Assembly (NCBI RefSeq): GCF_000494755.1
Contig: NC_022657.1
Location: 1,499,501 to 1,563,500, forward strand
Origin: Amorphoplanes friuliensis DSM 7358
Lineage (GTDB): Bacteria > Actinomycetota > Actinomycetes > Mycobacteriales > Micromonosporaceae
Length of the DNA: 64,000 nucleotides
Reading direction: 5' to 3'
A program made the translations under genes and the position numbers. Shown piece after piece: positions 1 through 8,190 of the stretch. The stretch's first letter is position 1. Each line of letters opens with the position of its first letter. The notes under the pieces are model-generated. The model made no database searches. It was not told the origin of the DNA and saw only the letters and a list, made by a program, of their open reading frames with translations.

Positions 1-637
1 TCAGCGGTGACGCCGCGAACTTGCGGATGGTCAGCGACGACCCGTCCAGGGCCACCGGCGGGACCACCGCGTTGACCCGGCTGCCGTCGGGCAGCCGCGC
101 GTCCACCATCGGGCTGGCCTCGTCGACCCGGCGCCCGACCCGCGAGCAGATCCGGTCGATGATCCGGCGCAGGTGCGATTCGTCGTCGAACTCCACGTCC
201 GCGCGTTCCAGCCGGCCGAACCGCTCGACGTAGATCAGTTGCGGGCCGTTGACCATGACCTCGCTGACCGACGGGTCGCGCAGCAGCGACTCGATCGGGC
301 CGTGGCCCAGCACGTCGTCGGTGACGTCGCGGATGATCCGCGCCTTGTCCGCGCCGGCGAGCGGTGTCTCCTCCCGGGCGATCAGCTCGGTGAGCGTCTG
401 CCGGACACGGGCGTCGAGGTCGTCACCCTGGGCGCCGGCCGCGTACAGGGTGGGGCCGAGCTCGTCGGCCAGCCGCCGCTGGATGCGCAGCCGCACCTCG
501 GTGACGGCATCACCGGCCTGCATGCCGGCGGCACGGTACCGCTCGGTGCTCGCGTTGGCCGGCGCCGCCTCGGGAGCCGGTGGCGGTGGCGGGGTGGTGG
601 CCTGGGTGCGGGCGTTGATCCGCGCGGAGAGGCTCAC
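1..637 (-). CDS. cpaF: TadA/CpaF pilus ATPase, partial (3' end outside window)
   Basis: Secretion ATPase that powers assembly of Tad/Flp pili at the inner face of the membrane. Only the N-terminal ~212 residues are in the window. After a Pro/Ala-rich leader come the typical N-terminal features of the family: a helical region, then a segment containing GHGPIESLLRDPSVSEVMVN, then RLPDGSRVNAVVPP and SLTIRKF. The Walker A and B boxes lie beyond the left edge. The GTG start at 637 overlaps the TGA of the upstream TadZ gene (GTGA), so the two are probably translationally coupled. The family assignment is secure; the gene is truncated by the window and not necessarily in the genome. Confidence 0.9.
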   Translation of the reverse strand, partial: MSLSARINARTQATTPPPPPAPEAAPANASTERYRAAGMQAGDAVTEVRLRIQRRLADELGPTLYAAGAQGDDLDARVRQTLTELIAREETPLAGADKARIIRDVTDDVLGHGPIESLLRDPSVSEVMVNGPQLIYVERFGRLERADVEFDDESHLRRIIDRICSRVGRRVDEASPMVDARLPDGSRVNAVVPPVALDGSSLTIRKFAASPL

Positions 638-1809
638 CGGCGCCGCCCGAAGGCGAAGATCTTGCGGCGCGACTCCTGCGAGCTCGTCACCCCGGCACAG
701 CGGTCAGCCAGCTTGCGGACGGCCAGGCTGACCGGGTGCGTCGGATCCGACAGCACCATGGGTACGCCGCGGTTGACCGAGAGCGGCACGTCCCGCGACG
801 ACGGCATGTGCACCGACAGATGCGCGCCGACGGCCTCCTCGACGTCGTCGGTGGTCAGCCCGACCTCGGTGTTCGACCGGTTGAAGACCACCAGCCGCCG
901 GTCCCGCGGGTATTCCAGCAGGTCGAACATCTCGATGGTCAGCCGCACACTCTTGAGCGTCGGCAGGTCCGGCGTCACGATCGGCACGAACCAGTCGGAC
1001 AGGTCCAGCGCCGACAGCACCTGGTCGGTGACGGCCGGCGGGGTGTCCAGCACGATGAAGTCGTACATGCCGCGGGCCACCTCGAGGATCTCGGTGACCA
1101 GCTCGCGGCTGACATGCTCACCCTCGGCGGGGCTCGCGGGGGCGAGCAGAGCGTCCAGCCCCGGCCGGTACGGCGTCAGCACCGACCGCAGACCCGCCTC
1201 GTCGAGTTTCCCGGCCATCGAGATCGCGTCGGAGACACTGCGGTTCGGGGGCAGCTGCAGCATGATCGCGACGTCGCCGAACTGCAGTGCCAGGTCGACC
1301 AGCAGCACCCGGCGGCTGCCGTCGGCGGAGAGCGCGGCGGCCAGGTTGGTGGCCACGACACTCTTGCCGCACCCGCCCTTGCCGGCGAAGACGGTCACGA
1401 TCTTCGCCCGTTGCCCCTGGTCGCTCGCGGCCCGCATCGTGGTGCTGAGCGCCTTGGACAGGTCGATCGAGCGCGCGGCGGAATTGCGGATGCCCTCGAC
1501 GTCGAGCTCCTCGACCACCTCGCGCACCCCCGACCGCATGGCCCGGGCCAGCACGTCCGGCTCGAGCGTGCGCCTCAGCAGCAACACCCCGATCAAAGGC
1601 CGCTGCACCCTCTGGTACGCGGTGAAGGTGAGCGCCGCGTCCAGGTCGACCGTGGCGCCGATCATGACCAGCAGCGTCTCCGGATTACGCGGGAGGTGCG
1701 CCTCGAGGTCGGCGAGGTCGGCGACGATGTCGAACCCGAAGTCGCTGTAGAGGCCGCCGATGGTGTTGCGCCGCTCGGCATCCGGCTCGACGTAGACGTA
1801 GTAGGTCAT
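634..1809 (-). CDS. cpaE: TadZ/CpaE-like pilus assembly ATPase
   Basis: MinD/ParA-type P-loop protein (391 aa) that in Tad systems helps localise the pilus machine. Residues 1-~115 look like a receiver-like domain typical of CpaE. A deviant Walker A (GKGGCGKS) sits at ~143-150, followed by the LLVDLALQFGD and VLDTPP motifs of the MinD family. The ATG at 1809 is preceded by a GAGGGG ribosome site, and the gene lies 10 nt after CpaB. The C-terminus ends in a basic GRRR tail. Its position between cpaB and cpaF matches Tad operons of actinobacteria. Confidence 0.9.
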   Translation of the reverse strand: MTYYVYVEPDAERRNTIGGLYSDFGFDIVADLADLEAHLPRNPETLLVMIGATVDLDAALTFTAYQRVQRPLIGVLLLRRTLEPDVLARAMRSGVREVVEELDVEGIRNSAARSIDLSKALSTTMRAASDQGQRAKIVTVFAGKGGCGKSVVATNLAAALSADGSRRVLLVDLALQFGDVAIMLQLPPNRSVSDAISMAGKLDEAGLRSVLTPYRPGLDALLAPASPAEGEHVSRELVTEILEVARGMYDFIVLDTPPAVTDQVLSALDLSDWFVPIVTPDLPTLKSVRLTIEMFDLLEYPRDRRLVVFNRSNTEVGLTTDDVEEAVGAHLSVHMPSSRDVPLSVNRGVPMVLSDPTHPVSLAVRKLADRCAGVTSSQESRRKIFAFGRRR

Positions 1810-1819
1810 GGTGTGCCCC

Positions 1820-2563
1820 TCACGGCCAGAGGCTGTCGTAGTCGACGCCGGGGGAAGGCGACACCTTGGTGGTCTCCCCGAGCAGGCCGAGATAGATGGA
1901 GCCGGTCTGCGCGGCGTGAACGAGCCGGACCGCGTCGTCCTGGTCCACCGCCAGCGTCGCCGGATAGGACTGCGCGACGGCCCGGTTGTTCCGCGTCGAG
2001 GTGGGCGCCGGGGTCACGTCCGACGGCGGCCCGGTGGTGATGCTGATGACCGTGGCGTCCGGCAGCAGGATCCGCGTCTTCTGGTCGCTGGGCCGGGCGT
2101 CCTTCGGGTACGTGACAAAAACCGTGACCTTGTCACCCGCCGCGACCTTCTCGGCGACGCCGGGTGCCATGGTCACCTCGACGCTGACCCCCAGGTCGCC
2201 GTCGGGCACACCGACCGCCGCGGAGGAGTCGGTGTCCGGCCGGCTGAACTGACCGCGCAGCAGCAGCTGGTCGGGTTGCAGGTCGGCGCTCAGGGCGAGG
2301 CCGTCGAGCGACTTGTCGAGTGACCCGACCGTGTCGTCGGGCAGGCTGTCCGCGGGCATCACCACGGTGCGGGCCAGCTTCTTCTCGCGGATCTGGGCCG
2401 CGGTCGTGCCGGCCGGGATGCGCTCCTCGGCGAGCAGGACCGACACGGCTTTGCGCCCGTCGACCGCACGCTGGTCGACACCGCGGGCGTAGAGCAGCAG
2501 TGCGGTTCCGCTCAGCCCGGCGAGGACCAGCGCGGCCAGCACGATCAGGATCCGCCGTCGCAT
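1820..2563 (-). CDS. cpaB: CpaB/RcpC-type Flp pilus assembly protein (SAF domain)
   Basis: A 247-residue membrane-anchored protein. One N-terminal TM helix (residues ~5-27, VLAALVLAGLSGTALLLYA) precedes an SAF domain that begins at VLLAEERIPAGTTAAQIREK. The rest resembles the RcpC/CpaB family, which forms a periplasmic or peptidoglycan-linked part of the Tad apparatus. The start is chosen at the ATG at 2563, which follows AGGAAGAAGGA. It lies 25 nt downstream of the TadG-like gene and 10 nt before tadZ, so it is part of the same operon. Confidence 0.87.
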   Translation of the reverse strand: MRRRILIVLAALVLAGLSGTALLLYARGVDQRAVDGRKAVSVLLAEERIPAGTTAAQIREKKLARTVVMPADSLPDDTVGSLDKSLDGLALSADLQPDQLLLRGQFSRPDTDSSAAVGVPDGDLGVSVEVTMAPGVAEKVAAGDKVTVFVTYPKDARPSDQKTRILLPDATVISITTGPPSDVTPAPTSTRNNRAVAQSYPATLAVDQDDAVRLVHAAQTGSIYLGLLGETTKVSPSPGVDYDSLWP

Positions 2564-2588
2564 GCGTCCTTCTTCCTGTCGTGGCCGC

Positions 2589-3707
2589 TCATCCGATACG
2601 GCCCATGACGGTCACGCCGTAGTCGGCGCCGGTGACGAACTCGGGTTGTGCCCGGGGGACGAGCATCTTGCTGAAATAGCCGGAGAAGCAGACCTGCAGG
2701 AGGCACTCCAGCACCGTCGGAGTGGTGCCACCCAGCCACGACGTCTGGTCCGCCGGCACGATCAGCCCGCGGTGACCGGTGACCACGAGGACCGCAAAAC
2801 CGACGACCCGCACGCTCGTGAGCGTCGGGTTGCCGCGGTAGACCGGGACCAGGACCGGTTCGTGCTCGTTGCGGATCGTGGCGAGAGCGTTCCGGCAGGC
2901 CGCCGTCGGTGCGCCGACGATCGGTGCCGCATCCCCGCGGGCCACGGTGACCGAGCAGTTCTGGGTGTTGCCGAGCCAGGCAAAACCCTGCGGCAGGTTC
3001 AGCCCGGCCGAGGCGCAGGTCACCGGGGACAGCAGGTCGAGCGGTACGAACGTCTGGTCGTCACCCTGTGCGGGCGGGTCGAGATCACCGGGCACGATGC
3101 CGCTGTGCTGCCGGGTTGCCGGGCTGATCCCGGGTACGCCGTAGAGGTCGGCGTTCTGCACGTCACAGACGGAGATGCCCAGCCCGAACACCTGGAGGGT
3201 GCCGGGCAGACCCCAGGCGACCTGCGAACAGGCGTTGACCTGGGTACCGGTGTTCTGGCCGCCGATCAGTCCCTGCGCGACCCGCGGTGGCAGCACCGTC
3301 GCGCCGTCCGCCGTCTCGGTGCTGGTGCGGACCTCGGCGTACGAGGCGGCGAAGCCCGGGGCGAGGTCCTGACAGGGGCTGATCCGGTCGCGGGGACGCA
3401 GGTCGCAGAGGTCGGTGCAGACGTCCAGCGTCACTCCGGCCCGCTCGTCGCGGGAGTTGGCGTTGGCCAGCGAGGCCGCGAGCTGACCCTGCGCGGCGCA
3501 GTCCGCCGGCTCGCTGATGCACGCCTGGGCCACACCCCACGCGGCGGAGTCGGCGCCGCTCTGCAACTGTTCGCGCTCGTCGGCGAGCAGGCCTACGTCG
3601 ATGACCAGCGCACTCATCCCGAGCAGCAGTCCGCTGCTGAGCAGGATGGCGACCAGGACGGCGATCGCGCCGCTGTCGTCCGCCCCGCGCTGCCTCAGCC
3701 GACGCAT
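2589..3707 (-). CDS. TadG-like pilus assembly protein
   Basis: A 372-residue protein with an N-terminal TM segment (residues ~13-38, AIAVLVAILLSSGLLLGMSAL) followed by VIDVGLLADEREQLQSGADS, the signature of putative Flp pilus-assembly TadE/G-like proteins. The remainder is predicted extracytoplasmic. It has many cysteines (for example ACISEPADCAAQ and VCTDLCDLR), so disulfide bonds are likely. The start overlaps the end of the TadE gene by 13 nt. Its role as a minor pseudopilin or pilus-surface protein is inferred from family and operon. Confidence 0.82.
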   Translation of the reverse strand: MRRLRQRGADDSGAIAVLVAILLSSGLLLGMSALVIDVGLLADEREQLQSGADSAAWGVAQACISEPADCAAQGQLAASLANANSRDERAGVTLDVCTDLCDLRPRDRISPCQDLAPGFAASYAEVRTSTETADGATVLPPRVAQGLIGGQNTGTQVNACSQVAWGLPGTLQVFGLGISVCDVQNADLYGVPGISPATRQHSGIVPGDLDPPAQGDDQTFVPLDLLSPVTCASAGLNLPQGFAWLGNTQNCSVTVARGDAAPIVGAPTAACRNALATIRNEHEPVLVPVYRGNPTLTSVRVVGFAVLVVTGHRGLIVPADQTSWLGGTTPTVLECLLQVCFSGYFSKMLVPRAQPEFVTGADYGVTVMGRIG

Positions 3708-4102
3708 GACATGACGCCCTTGGCGGTCAGCGTGAAGGAGTAGTTCATCAGGTCGCCGAGCGGCGTGAGCGGCGTGTACGCGTACGAGAGGTCGACCTCG
3801 GCGGGAGCGCTCGAGGGTGTCGACGTCGCGTCGCAGACGGTCACGGCGGTGACGGTGGTGCTGCCGAGGCCGGAGTCACCCAGGAACGTGGTGGCGCGGT
3901 CCGAGGCCTGGCTCGCCGAGCCGGTGAGCGCCGCGACCCGGGCGCCCTCGCGGGCGGCCTCGGTCAGCAGCAGCTGCCGGTTGAGCAGCATCCCGAAGTC
4001 GATCATCCCGAAAAGGATCAGGAGGAGGAGCGGCAGGACGATTGCCAGTTCGACGGCGGCCGCACCGTCGTCGGGACGGTGCGGCCGCCGGCGCGCGGTG
4101 AT
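3695..4102 (-). CDS. TadE-like minor pseudopilin, start codon uncertain
   Basis: The translated frame has the classic TadE start: a short basic stretch (RRRPHRPDDG), then AAAVELAIVLPLLLLILFGMIDFG, the TadE domain with its conserved Glu near the TM start, and REGARVAALTG. A C-terminal domain of ~75 residues follows. No ATG, GTG or TTG occurs in this frame between the pilin stop (4108-4110) and the TM helix. The nearest upstream canonical start is a GTG at 4267, inside the pilin gene. I give the boundary at an ATC codon (4102) as a placeholder. The gene overlaps TadG by 13 nt and lies in the same operon. Confidence 0.7.
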   Translation of the reverse strand: MTARRRPHRPDDGAAAVELAIVLPLLLLILFGMIDFGMLLNRQLLLTEAAREGARVAALTGSASQASDRATTFLGDSGLGSTTVTAVTVCDATSTPSSAPAEVDLSYAYTPLTPLGDLMNYSFTLTAKGVMSCVG

Positions 4103-4107
4103 CCGTA

Positions 4108-4302
4108 CTAGTTCGTGCCACCGCCGAGCTGGCTCGCGATGTCGTCGAACATCGCGTCGATGTTGCCGCCCAGCAGAGTGACGGAGGAGATGATGATGAC
4201 GGCGATGAGTCCGACCAGCAGGGCGTACTCGACCGCGGTCGCACCCTCGTCGTCGTGGGACGGCCACCGACGCGCCATCTCGCGCAGCAGGGTGATGAGC
4301 AT
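4108..4302 (-). CDS. flp: Flp/Fap-type major pilin subunit
   Basis: A 64-residue pilin precursor. The short basic leader (LLREMARRW) is followed by EGATAVEYALLVGLIAVIII, the Flp signature with Glu and Tyr at the start of the hydrophobic helix, and then a short C-terminal tail. Prepilin peptidase would cut before the hydrophobic segment. The ATG at 4302 follows a good AGAAGGAGA ribosome site. It is the first gene of the Tad operon; the intergenic stretch 4303-4452 probably carries the operon promoter. Confidence 0.9.
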   Translation of the reverse strand: MLITLLREMARRWPSHDDEGATAVEYALLVGLIAVIIISSVTLLGGNIDAMFDDIASQLGGGTN

Positions 4303-4452
4303 CGTGGGTCTCCTTCTGGGGTGCCGCGACCGATTGCGCCGGCATGGTCAGCCTGTCGCAATGTGTATCGGTCCCGCGGAGACCCACTGAAGGGTTTGGC
4401 GCCCGTCCCCGGGTGCCTGTTGGGTGCGTTACTGCCACCCGGTCCGTTGCAC

Positions 4453-4803
4453 TCATGGCAGCTCGGCGAACCACCCGGCGACCTGGGTGGGTGCCATGTC
4501 GTAGCCGGTGGCGCGCGCGCCCGCCCAGTTCACCCCGACGAGCAGGCCGTCGCGTTGCAGGCCGGGCAGCCAGCTGTCCAGAAAATCGGAGACCGGGATC
4601 TCCACCACCGCGAAGCCCTGGTACGCCGGCACGGCCCCGACGACCCGCTTGGCCCGCGACTGCTTGGACCAGAACGGCATCGCCCTGTTCCCGCGGCTGT
4701 CCTTCGGGGCGGGGTGTCCCACGGAGTCCCGGATCGACCAGACCCGGCCCTCTTGGGGCACCTCACGGCGGAACGCCGCCGAATGAGCTGCACTGAGCGA
4801 CAT
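4453..4803 (-). CDS. DUF2750 family protein
   Basis: A 116-residue soluble protein of unknown function. The sequence has the usual DUF2750 pattern: a helical N-terminus (SAAHSAAFRREV), then VWSIRD, the MPFWSKQSRAKRVV core, and LLVGVNWAGARATGYD near the C-terminus. Length fits the family. The ATG at 4803 follows GGAGGGAG. A possible promoter on the minus strand is TTGAAC (4853-4858) with a TAGGGG-like element about 17 nt downstream. Confidence 0.8.
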   Translation of the reverse strand: MSLSAAHSAAFRREVPQEGRVWSIRDSVGHPAPKDSRGNRAMPFWSKQSRAKRVVGAVPAYQGFAVVEIPVSDFLDSWLPGLQRDGLLVGVNWAGARATGYDMAPTQVAGWFAELP

Positions 4804-4877
4804 GCCGTCTCCCTCCGTCGCCGACGCTGCCCCTATCGTCGCTTGTCGGAGGGTTCAAGGTGATTTGAACCAATAAA

Positions 4878-5351
4878 TCAGGCCAGCAGGCCGAGCCGGT
4901 GCACGAGCTTGTCGATCCGGTTACGCGGCCCGACCAGGCTGATCGCGTGGTACGCCAGGTCGTCCGGTGCCGTCTCGCCGACCTGGCGCAGATATTCGTC
5001 GTACACCCGGGTGCTCTGACCCTGGGTCGGCATGTCGGCGACAAAAACGCCGAGCGACTCCACCGCCCGGGCCCGGATCTCGGCCAGGCGTGCGGCGCTC
5101 GCCCCCAGCACCGAGCACCCGGCCCACGGCAGGCCGGGATGCACCGACCCGCCGGCGTCCTTGGCCTCCGGGCCGATCAGCCCCGTCACCGCCGTCGTGG
5201 TGGCCGCCGCCACGCAGATCGCGGCGTTGGTGGCGCGGCCGGCGGGCAGCTCCTCGTCGACGACGATCACCCACTTGAGCCGGGCGGACCGGGTGGGCTC
5301 GTCGGTGCGGATCTCGCCGGGCTCGAACCCGACCTGATTAATACCGTCCAT
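4878..5351 (-). CDS. DUF2000 family protein
   Basis: A 157-residue protein. The segment LKWVIVVDEELPAGRATNAAI followed by GPEAKDAGGSVHPGLPWAGC is typical of DUF2000 proteins, often annotated as putative peptidyl-tRNA hydrolase-like. Function is not established. The ATG at 5351 is chosen because a TACCGT -10-like hexamer lies 8 nt upstream, suggesting a leaderless transcript. It is divergent from the Lrp-type regulator at 5423, which may control it (inference from arrangement). Confidence 0.78.
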   Translation of the reverse strand: MDGINQVGFEPGEIRTDEPTRSARLKWVIVVDEELPAGRATNAAICVAAATTTAVTGLIGPEAKDAGGSVHPGLPWAGCSVLGASAARLAEIRARAVESLGVFVADMPTQGQSTRVYDEYLRQVGETAPDDLAYHAISLVGPRNRIDKLVHRLGLLA

Positions 5352-5359
5352 AACCACAG

Positions 5360-5365
5360 ACGGTA
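5360..5365 (-). promoter_or_regulatory. Putative -10 (TACCGT) of DUF2000 gene
   Basis: TACCGT read on the minus strand ends 8 nt before the ATG at 5351, consistent with transcription starting at or very near the start codon. Confidence 0.4.
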
Positions 5366-5410
5366 GGCATCTGCACGGAGTCTCAGCAATAGATCCGTAC
5401 TTAATTCGGA

Positions 5411-5416
5411 TAGGCT
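5411..5416 (+). promoter_or_regulatory. Putative -10 (TAGGCT) of Lrp-type gene
   Basis: TAGGCT lies 6 nt before the second of two adjacent ATG codons (5423). This spacing favours 5423 as the start and a leaderless mRNA. The two divergent promoters are only ~45 nt apart, so one bound regulator could affect both. Confidence 0.45.
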
Positions 5417-5422
5417 GCGATG

Positions 5423-5887
5423 ATGGCGCATCTCGACGAACTTGATACGGCGATCCTGCGGGAGCTGCAGGTGGATGCACGGCGCACCAACCGCGACATC
5501 GCGGCCGCCGTGGGGGTCTCGCCGACAACCGCGCTCGACCGCACCCGCGCGCTGCGGGAGCGTGGTGTCATCCAGGGCGCCAGTCTCACCGTCGATCTGG
5601 CCGCGATCGGGCGCCCGGTGCAGGCGCTGATCGCAGTCCGGATCCGGCCACCGTCGCGGCGCAACATCGAGGCCTTCCGCAACTGGGTGACCGCGCTGCC
5701 CGACACGCTCGGCGTCTTCGTCACGACCGGCACCGAGGACTTCCTGATCCACGTCGCCGTCCCCGACAACGAGAGCCTCTACGCGTTTGTCATCGACCGG
5801 CTCACCGAGCACGCGCACGTGGCCGACGTACGCACCTCGGTGGTCTACGAGCACTTGCGCAACGACCGGATCACTCCGGCGGGGTGA
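5423..5887 (+). CDS. Lrp/AsnC family transcriptional regulator
   Basis: A 154-residue regulator. The N-terminal winged-helix domain is visible as LDELDTAILRELQVDARRTN, DIAAAVGVSPTTALDRTRAL and GVIQGASLTVD. The C-terminal RAM domain includes a typical GTEDFLIHVAVPD stretch. Lrp-type proteins sense amino acids or similar small ligands. Two in-frame ATGs exist (5420, 5423). It is divergent from the DUF2000 gene, which is a likely target. Its 3' end overlaps the convergent DUF2238 gene by 17 nt. Confidence 0.9.
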   Translation: MAHLDELDTAILRELQVDARRTNRDIAAAVGVSPTTALDRTRALRERGVIQGASLTVDLAAIGRPVQALIAVRIRPPSRRNIEAFRNWVTALPDTLGVFVTTGTEDFLIHVAVPDNESLYAFVIDRLTEHAHVADVRTSVVYEHLRNDRITPAG

Positions 5888-6491
5888 GCCTGCGCAGCTG
5901 GCGGTCGTGGACGCGCGAGAAGACCAGCTGGCTGAGGACCGCGCCGCACAGGGCCAGGAACATGTCCCACTGCGTGTCCCACACGTCGCCCTGGGCGCCG
6001 AGGAAGTCGTCCGCCGCGCTGCCGCCGATCAGCGCCGACCACCACTCGAAGAACTCCCAGCAGGCACTCACCGCCAGCACCACGCAGACCACCAGCGCGA
6101 AGAGCCAGCCGCCCGGTCGCAGGGGCGTACGCCGCAGCAGGATCTCCCGCGCGACGATCGCCGGCGTGATGCCCTGGAAGAGGTGGCCGAGCCGGTCGTA
6201 CGGATTGCGGTCCAGCCCCAGCAGGTCCTGCACCCAGTGACCGGCGGGCACCTCGGCGTAGGTCCAGTGGCCACCGATCATCAGGATCAGCGCCTGAGCG
6301 AAGATCAGCCGGTAGGCCAGCGGCGACAGCGGGAACCGCCGGTAGGTGAGCACGAGGATCGGCGCGGCGATCAGGGCGGCGAGGACCTCCAGCAGCCAGG
6401 TTCCGTAGGAGTGCGGGTTGATCGCGGAGATCCCCAGGGCGAGGACTCCGGCGCCCAGCAGGACGGCCGGCTCGCGGCGTGCCTCAGTCAT
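5871..6491 (-). CDS. DUF2238 (YjdF-like) integral membrane protein
   Basis: A 206-residue protein with about six TM segments. Family features are the FAQALILMIGGHWTYAEVP stretch, DRLGHLFQGI, and CWEFFEWWSALIGG with the acidic and aromatic residues typical of DUF2238. Function is unknown; the conserved His, Glu and Asp in the membrane resemble a membrane-embedded enzyme. The ATG at 6491 gives a clean N-terminus; upstream in-frame codons would add an odd leader. Confidence 0.82.
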   Translation of the reverse strand: MTEARREPAVLLGAGVLALGISAINPHSYGTWLLEVLAALIAAPILVLTYRRFPLSPLAYRLIFAQALILMIGGHWTYAEVPAGHWVQDLLGLDRNPYDRLGHLFQGITPAIVAREILLRRTPLRPGGWLFALVVCVVLAVSACWEFFEWWSALIGGSAADDFLGAQGDVWDTQWDMFLALCGAVLSQLVFSRVHDRQLRRLTPPE

Positions 6492-6552
6492 GCGACGGAT
6501 CGTGTCAGGACGGTGGACCGCAGCGCCTGGGTACGCGGGCTCAGCCCCTGCG

Positions 6553-6558
6553 TATGTT
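6553..6558 (+). promoter_or_regulatory. Putative -10 (TATGTT) of GNAT gene
   Basis: TATGTT is separated by 6 nt from the ATG at 6565; no ribosome site lies between them, so a leaderless transcript is likely. Confidence 0.42.
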
Positions 6559-6564
6559 CGCCTC

Positions 6565-7050
6565 ATGGAGATCAGAGAGGCGACCTCAGCGGACTGGGCC
6601 CAGATCTACCCGTTCTGGTCGCAGATCGTGGAGGCCGGCGAGACGTACGTGTACCCGCTCGGTCTCGGGCCGGACGAGGCACGGGCACTGTGGATGGAGA
6701 CGCCACCAGGACTGACCGTGGTGGCCGTCGACGGCGACCGGATCCTCGGCACGGCGAAGATGGGCCCCAACCGGCCGGGACGGGGAGCACACATCGCCAC
6801 CGGCAGTTTTATGGTCGACCCTGAGCTGCAGGGACGTGGCACCGGCCGCGCATTGGGCACCTACCTCGTCGAGTGGGCGCGCAGCCAGGGATATCACAGC
6901 ATTCAATTCAATGCGGTTGTCGAAAGCAATGCTCATGCGGTGTATCTGTGGCAGTCACTCGGCTTCAAGATCGTCGGCACCGTACCTGAAGCATTTGATC
7001 ATCAGACGAACGGACTAGTCGGCCTCCATATAATGGTCAGAAAGCTATGA
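6565..7050 (+). CDS. GNAT family N-acetyltransferase
   Basis: A 161-residue acetyltransferase. The acetyl-CoA pyrophosphate-binding loop is seen as VDPELQGRGTGRALGTYLVEWA (residues ~86-107), followed by FNAVVESNAHAVYLWQSLGF, the standard GNAT C-terminal signature. The target amine is unknown. The last ~150 bases are less GC-rich than the neighbourhood. The next 114 bp (7051-7164) hold the promoter region of the secreted protein gene. Confidence 0.88.
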   Translation: MEIREATSADWAQIYPFWSQIVEAGETYVYPLGLGPDEARALWMETPPGLTVVAVDGDRILGTAKMGPNRPGRGAHIATGSFMVDPELQGRGTGRALGTYLVEWARSQGYHSIQFNAVVESNAHAVYLWQSLGFKIVGTVPEAFDHQTNGLVGLHIMVRKL

Positions 7051-7164
7051 ATCGCCCAAAACACGCGGTTCAGATACGTCTTGAGTCCCGTATGTCCCAT
7101 ATTGTCTTCCCTGTCAGGCCAGCCACCAGGCTTGGCGACGTGACTAGTTTTCGGAGGATTTGGG

Positions 7165-8025
7165 ATGAACAAGGGTCGGCGTATCGGAGCCCTCGTGGCA
7201 GCCACCGCAGCCAGTGTCGGCATGGCGTCCCTGGTGGCGCCCACCGCCGCTCAGGCGGCACCGCGGGGCCCGCAGCCCGTCTCCAGCGGCATCCGCGCCG
7301 TGCAGGCCGGCCAGGACACCTGGGTCGGCATCCGCTGGACCACCGACCGTCGCATCTGTGACGTTGCGGTGCGGGTCAACGGCCGCGGCGTGGAGGTCGA
7401 CTACCCGGGGAACCGTCGCTCGACGTCCTTCCCGCGGACCGACTCGCTGCGCCCCGGGCGCACCGATGTCACCAACTTCCGGGTCGACGCGGACTTCCGC
7501 CGCTCGGGCATCGCCCGGCTGAGCACCGTGATCGCGTACGACCACTGCGGTCGTCGTGACCGCACCATCGTGAAGCGGTTCAACCTCTTCATGCCGGTCA
7601 TCGTGCGTGGCGGCAACCAGGGTGGACCGGGTCACGGCCACGGCGGTCCGGGCAACGGTCACCACAACGGTGACGGCCACGGCCACGGCGGTCCGGGCAA
7701 CGGCCACAACAACGGCGATGGCCACGGCCACGGTGGACCGGGTAACGGCGGTCCGGGCAACGGCGGACCGGGCAACGGTGGACCGGGCAACGGCGGTCCG
7801 GGCAACGGCGGTCCGGGCAACGGCGGTCCGGGCAACGGCGGTCCGGGCAACGGCGGTCCGGGCAACGGCGGTCCGGGCAACGGCGGTCCGGGCAACGGCG
7901 GTCCGGGCAACGGCGGTCCGGGCAACGGCGGTCCGGGCAACGGTGGACCGGGCAACGGTGGACCGGGCAACGGCGGTCCGGGCAACGGTGGACCGGGCAA
8001 CGGCGGTCCCGGCGGACCCCGCTAA
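7165..8025 (+). CDS. Secreted protein with 18 GGPGN repeats
   Basis: A 286-residue exported protein. A signal peptide (MNKGRRIGALVAATAASVGM, cut near AQA-AP) precedes a globular domain (~residues 35-150) that contains two cysteines (RRICDVA and YDHCGRR), probably disulfide-bonded. The C-terminal ~135 residues are Gly/His/Asn-rich, then a run of 18 GGPGN units ending in GGPGGPR. No sortase or TM anchor is visible. The ATG follows a strong GGAGG at 7156-7160. The globular domain is homologous to the next gene. Function unknown; a cell-surface or matrix role is inferred. Confidence 0.85.
   Translation: MNKGRRIGALVAATAASVGMASLVAPTAAQAAPRGPQPVSSGIRAVQAGQDTWVGIRWTTDRRICDVAVRVNGRGVEVDYPGNRRSTSFPRTDSLRPGRTDVTNFRVDADFRRSGIARLSTVIAYDHCGRRDRTIVKRFNLFMPVIVRGGNQGGPGHGHGGPGNGHHNGDGHGHGGPGNGHNNGDGHGHGGPGNGGPGNGGPGNGGPGNGGPGNGGPGNGGPGNGGPGNGGPGNGGPGNGGPGNGGPGNGGPGNGGPGNGGPGNGGPGNGGPGNGGPGNGGPGGPR
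7732..8001 (+). repeat. 15-bp coding tandem repeat, 18 copies
   Basis: Eighteen consecutive 15-bp units, mostly GGCGGTCCGGGCAAC with some GGTGGACCGGGCAAC variants, encode GGPGN. The near-identity at DNA level suggests recent expansion or homogenisation. The array keeps other frames open on both strands and so produces spurious long reading frames. Confidence 0.97.
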
Positions 8026-8051
8026 TTGAGGTCTGAATCACATAGTTCGAC

Positions 8052-8089
8052 AAACGCGCAGCCGGCCCCGTGGCCGGCTGCGCGTTTTT
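8052..8089 (+). terminator. Intrinsic terminator
   Basis: A 16-bp perfect stem (AAACGCGCAGCCGGCC at 8052-8067 with its complement at 8072-8087), a CCGT loop and a run of five T. It ends the GGPGN protein transcript. Confidence 0.93.
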
Positions 8090-8190
8090 GTGGTCTCCCG
8101 TGCTTTTTCAAAGACCGGTCGACGTGACCGGAATCGCACTATTCTCCGGAATGTTGTGGTTTGAGAATGGTCGAGGTTTCGGGAGAGCTG

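Noticed and set aside
7598..8053. Long minus-strand frames of PGPPL- or RRCPD-type repeats opposite the GGPGN array
   Set aside because: They exist only because a 15-bp repeat keeps all frames open; the plus frame has a signal peptide, ribosome site and a homologue.
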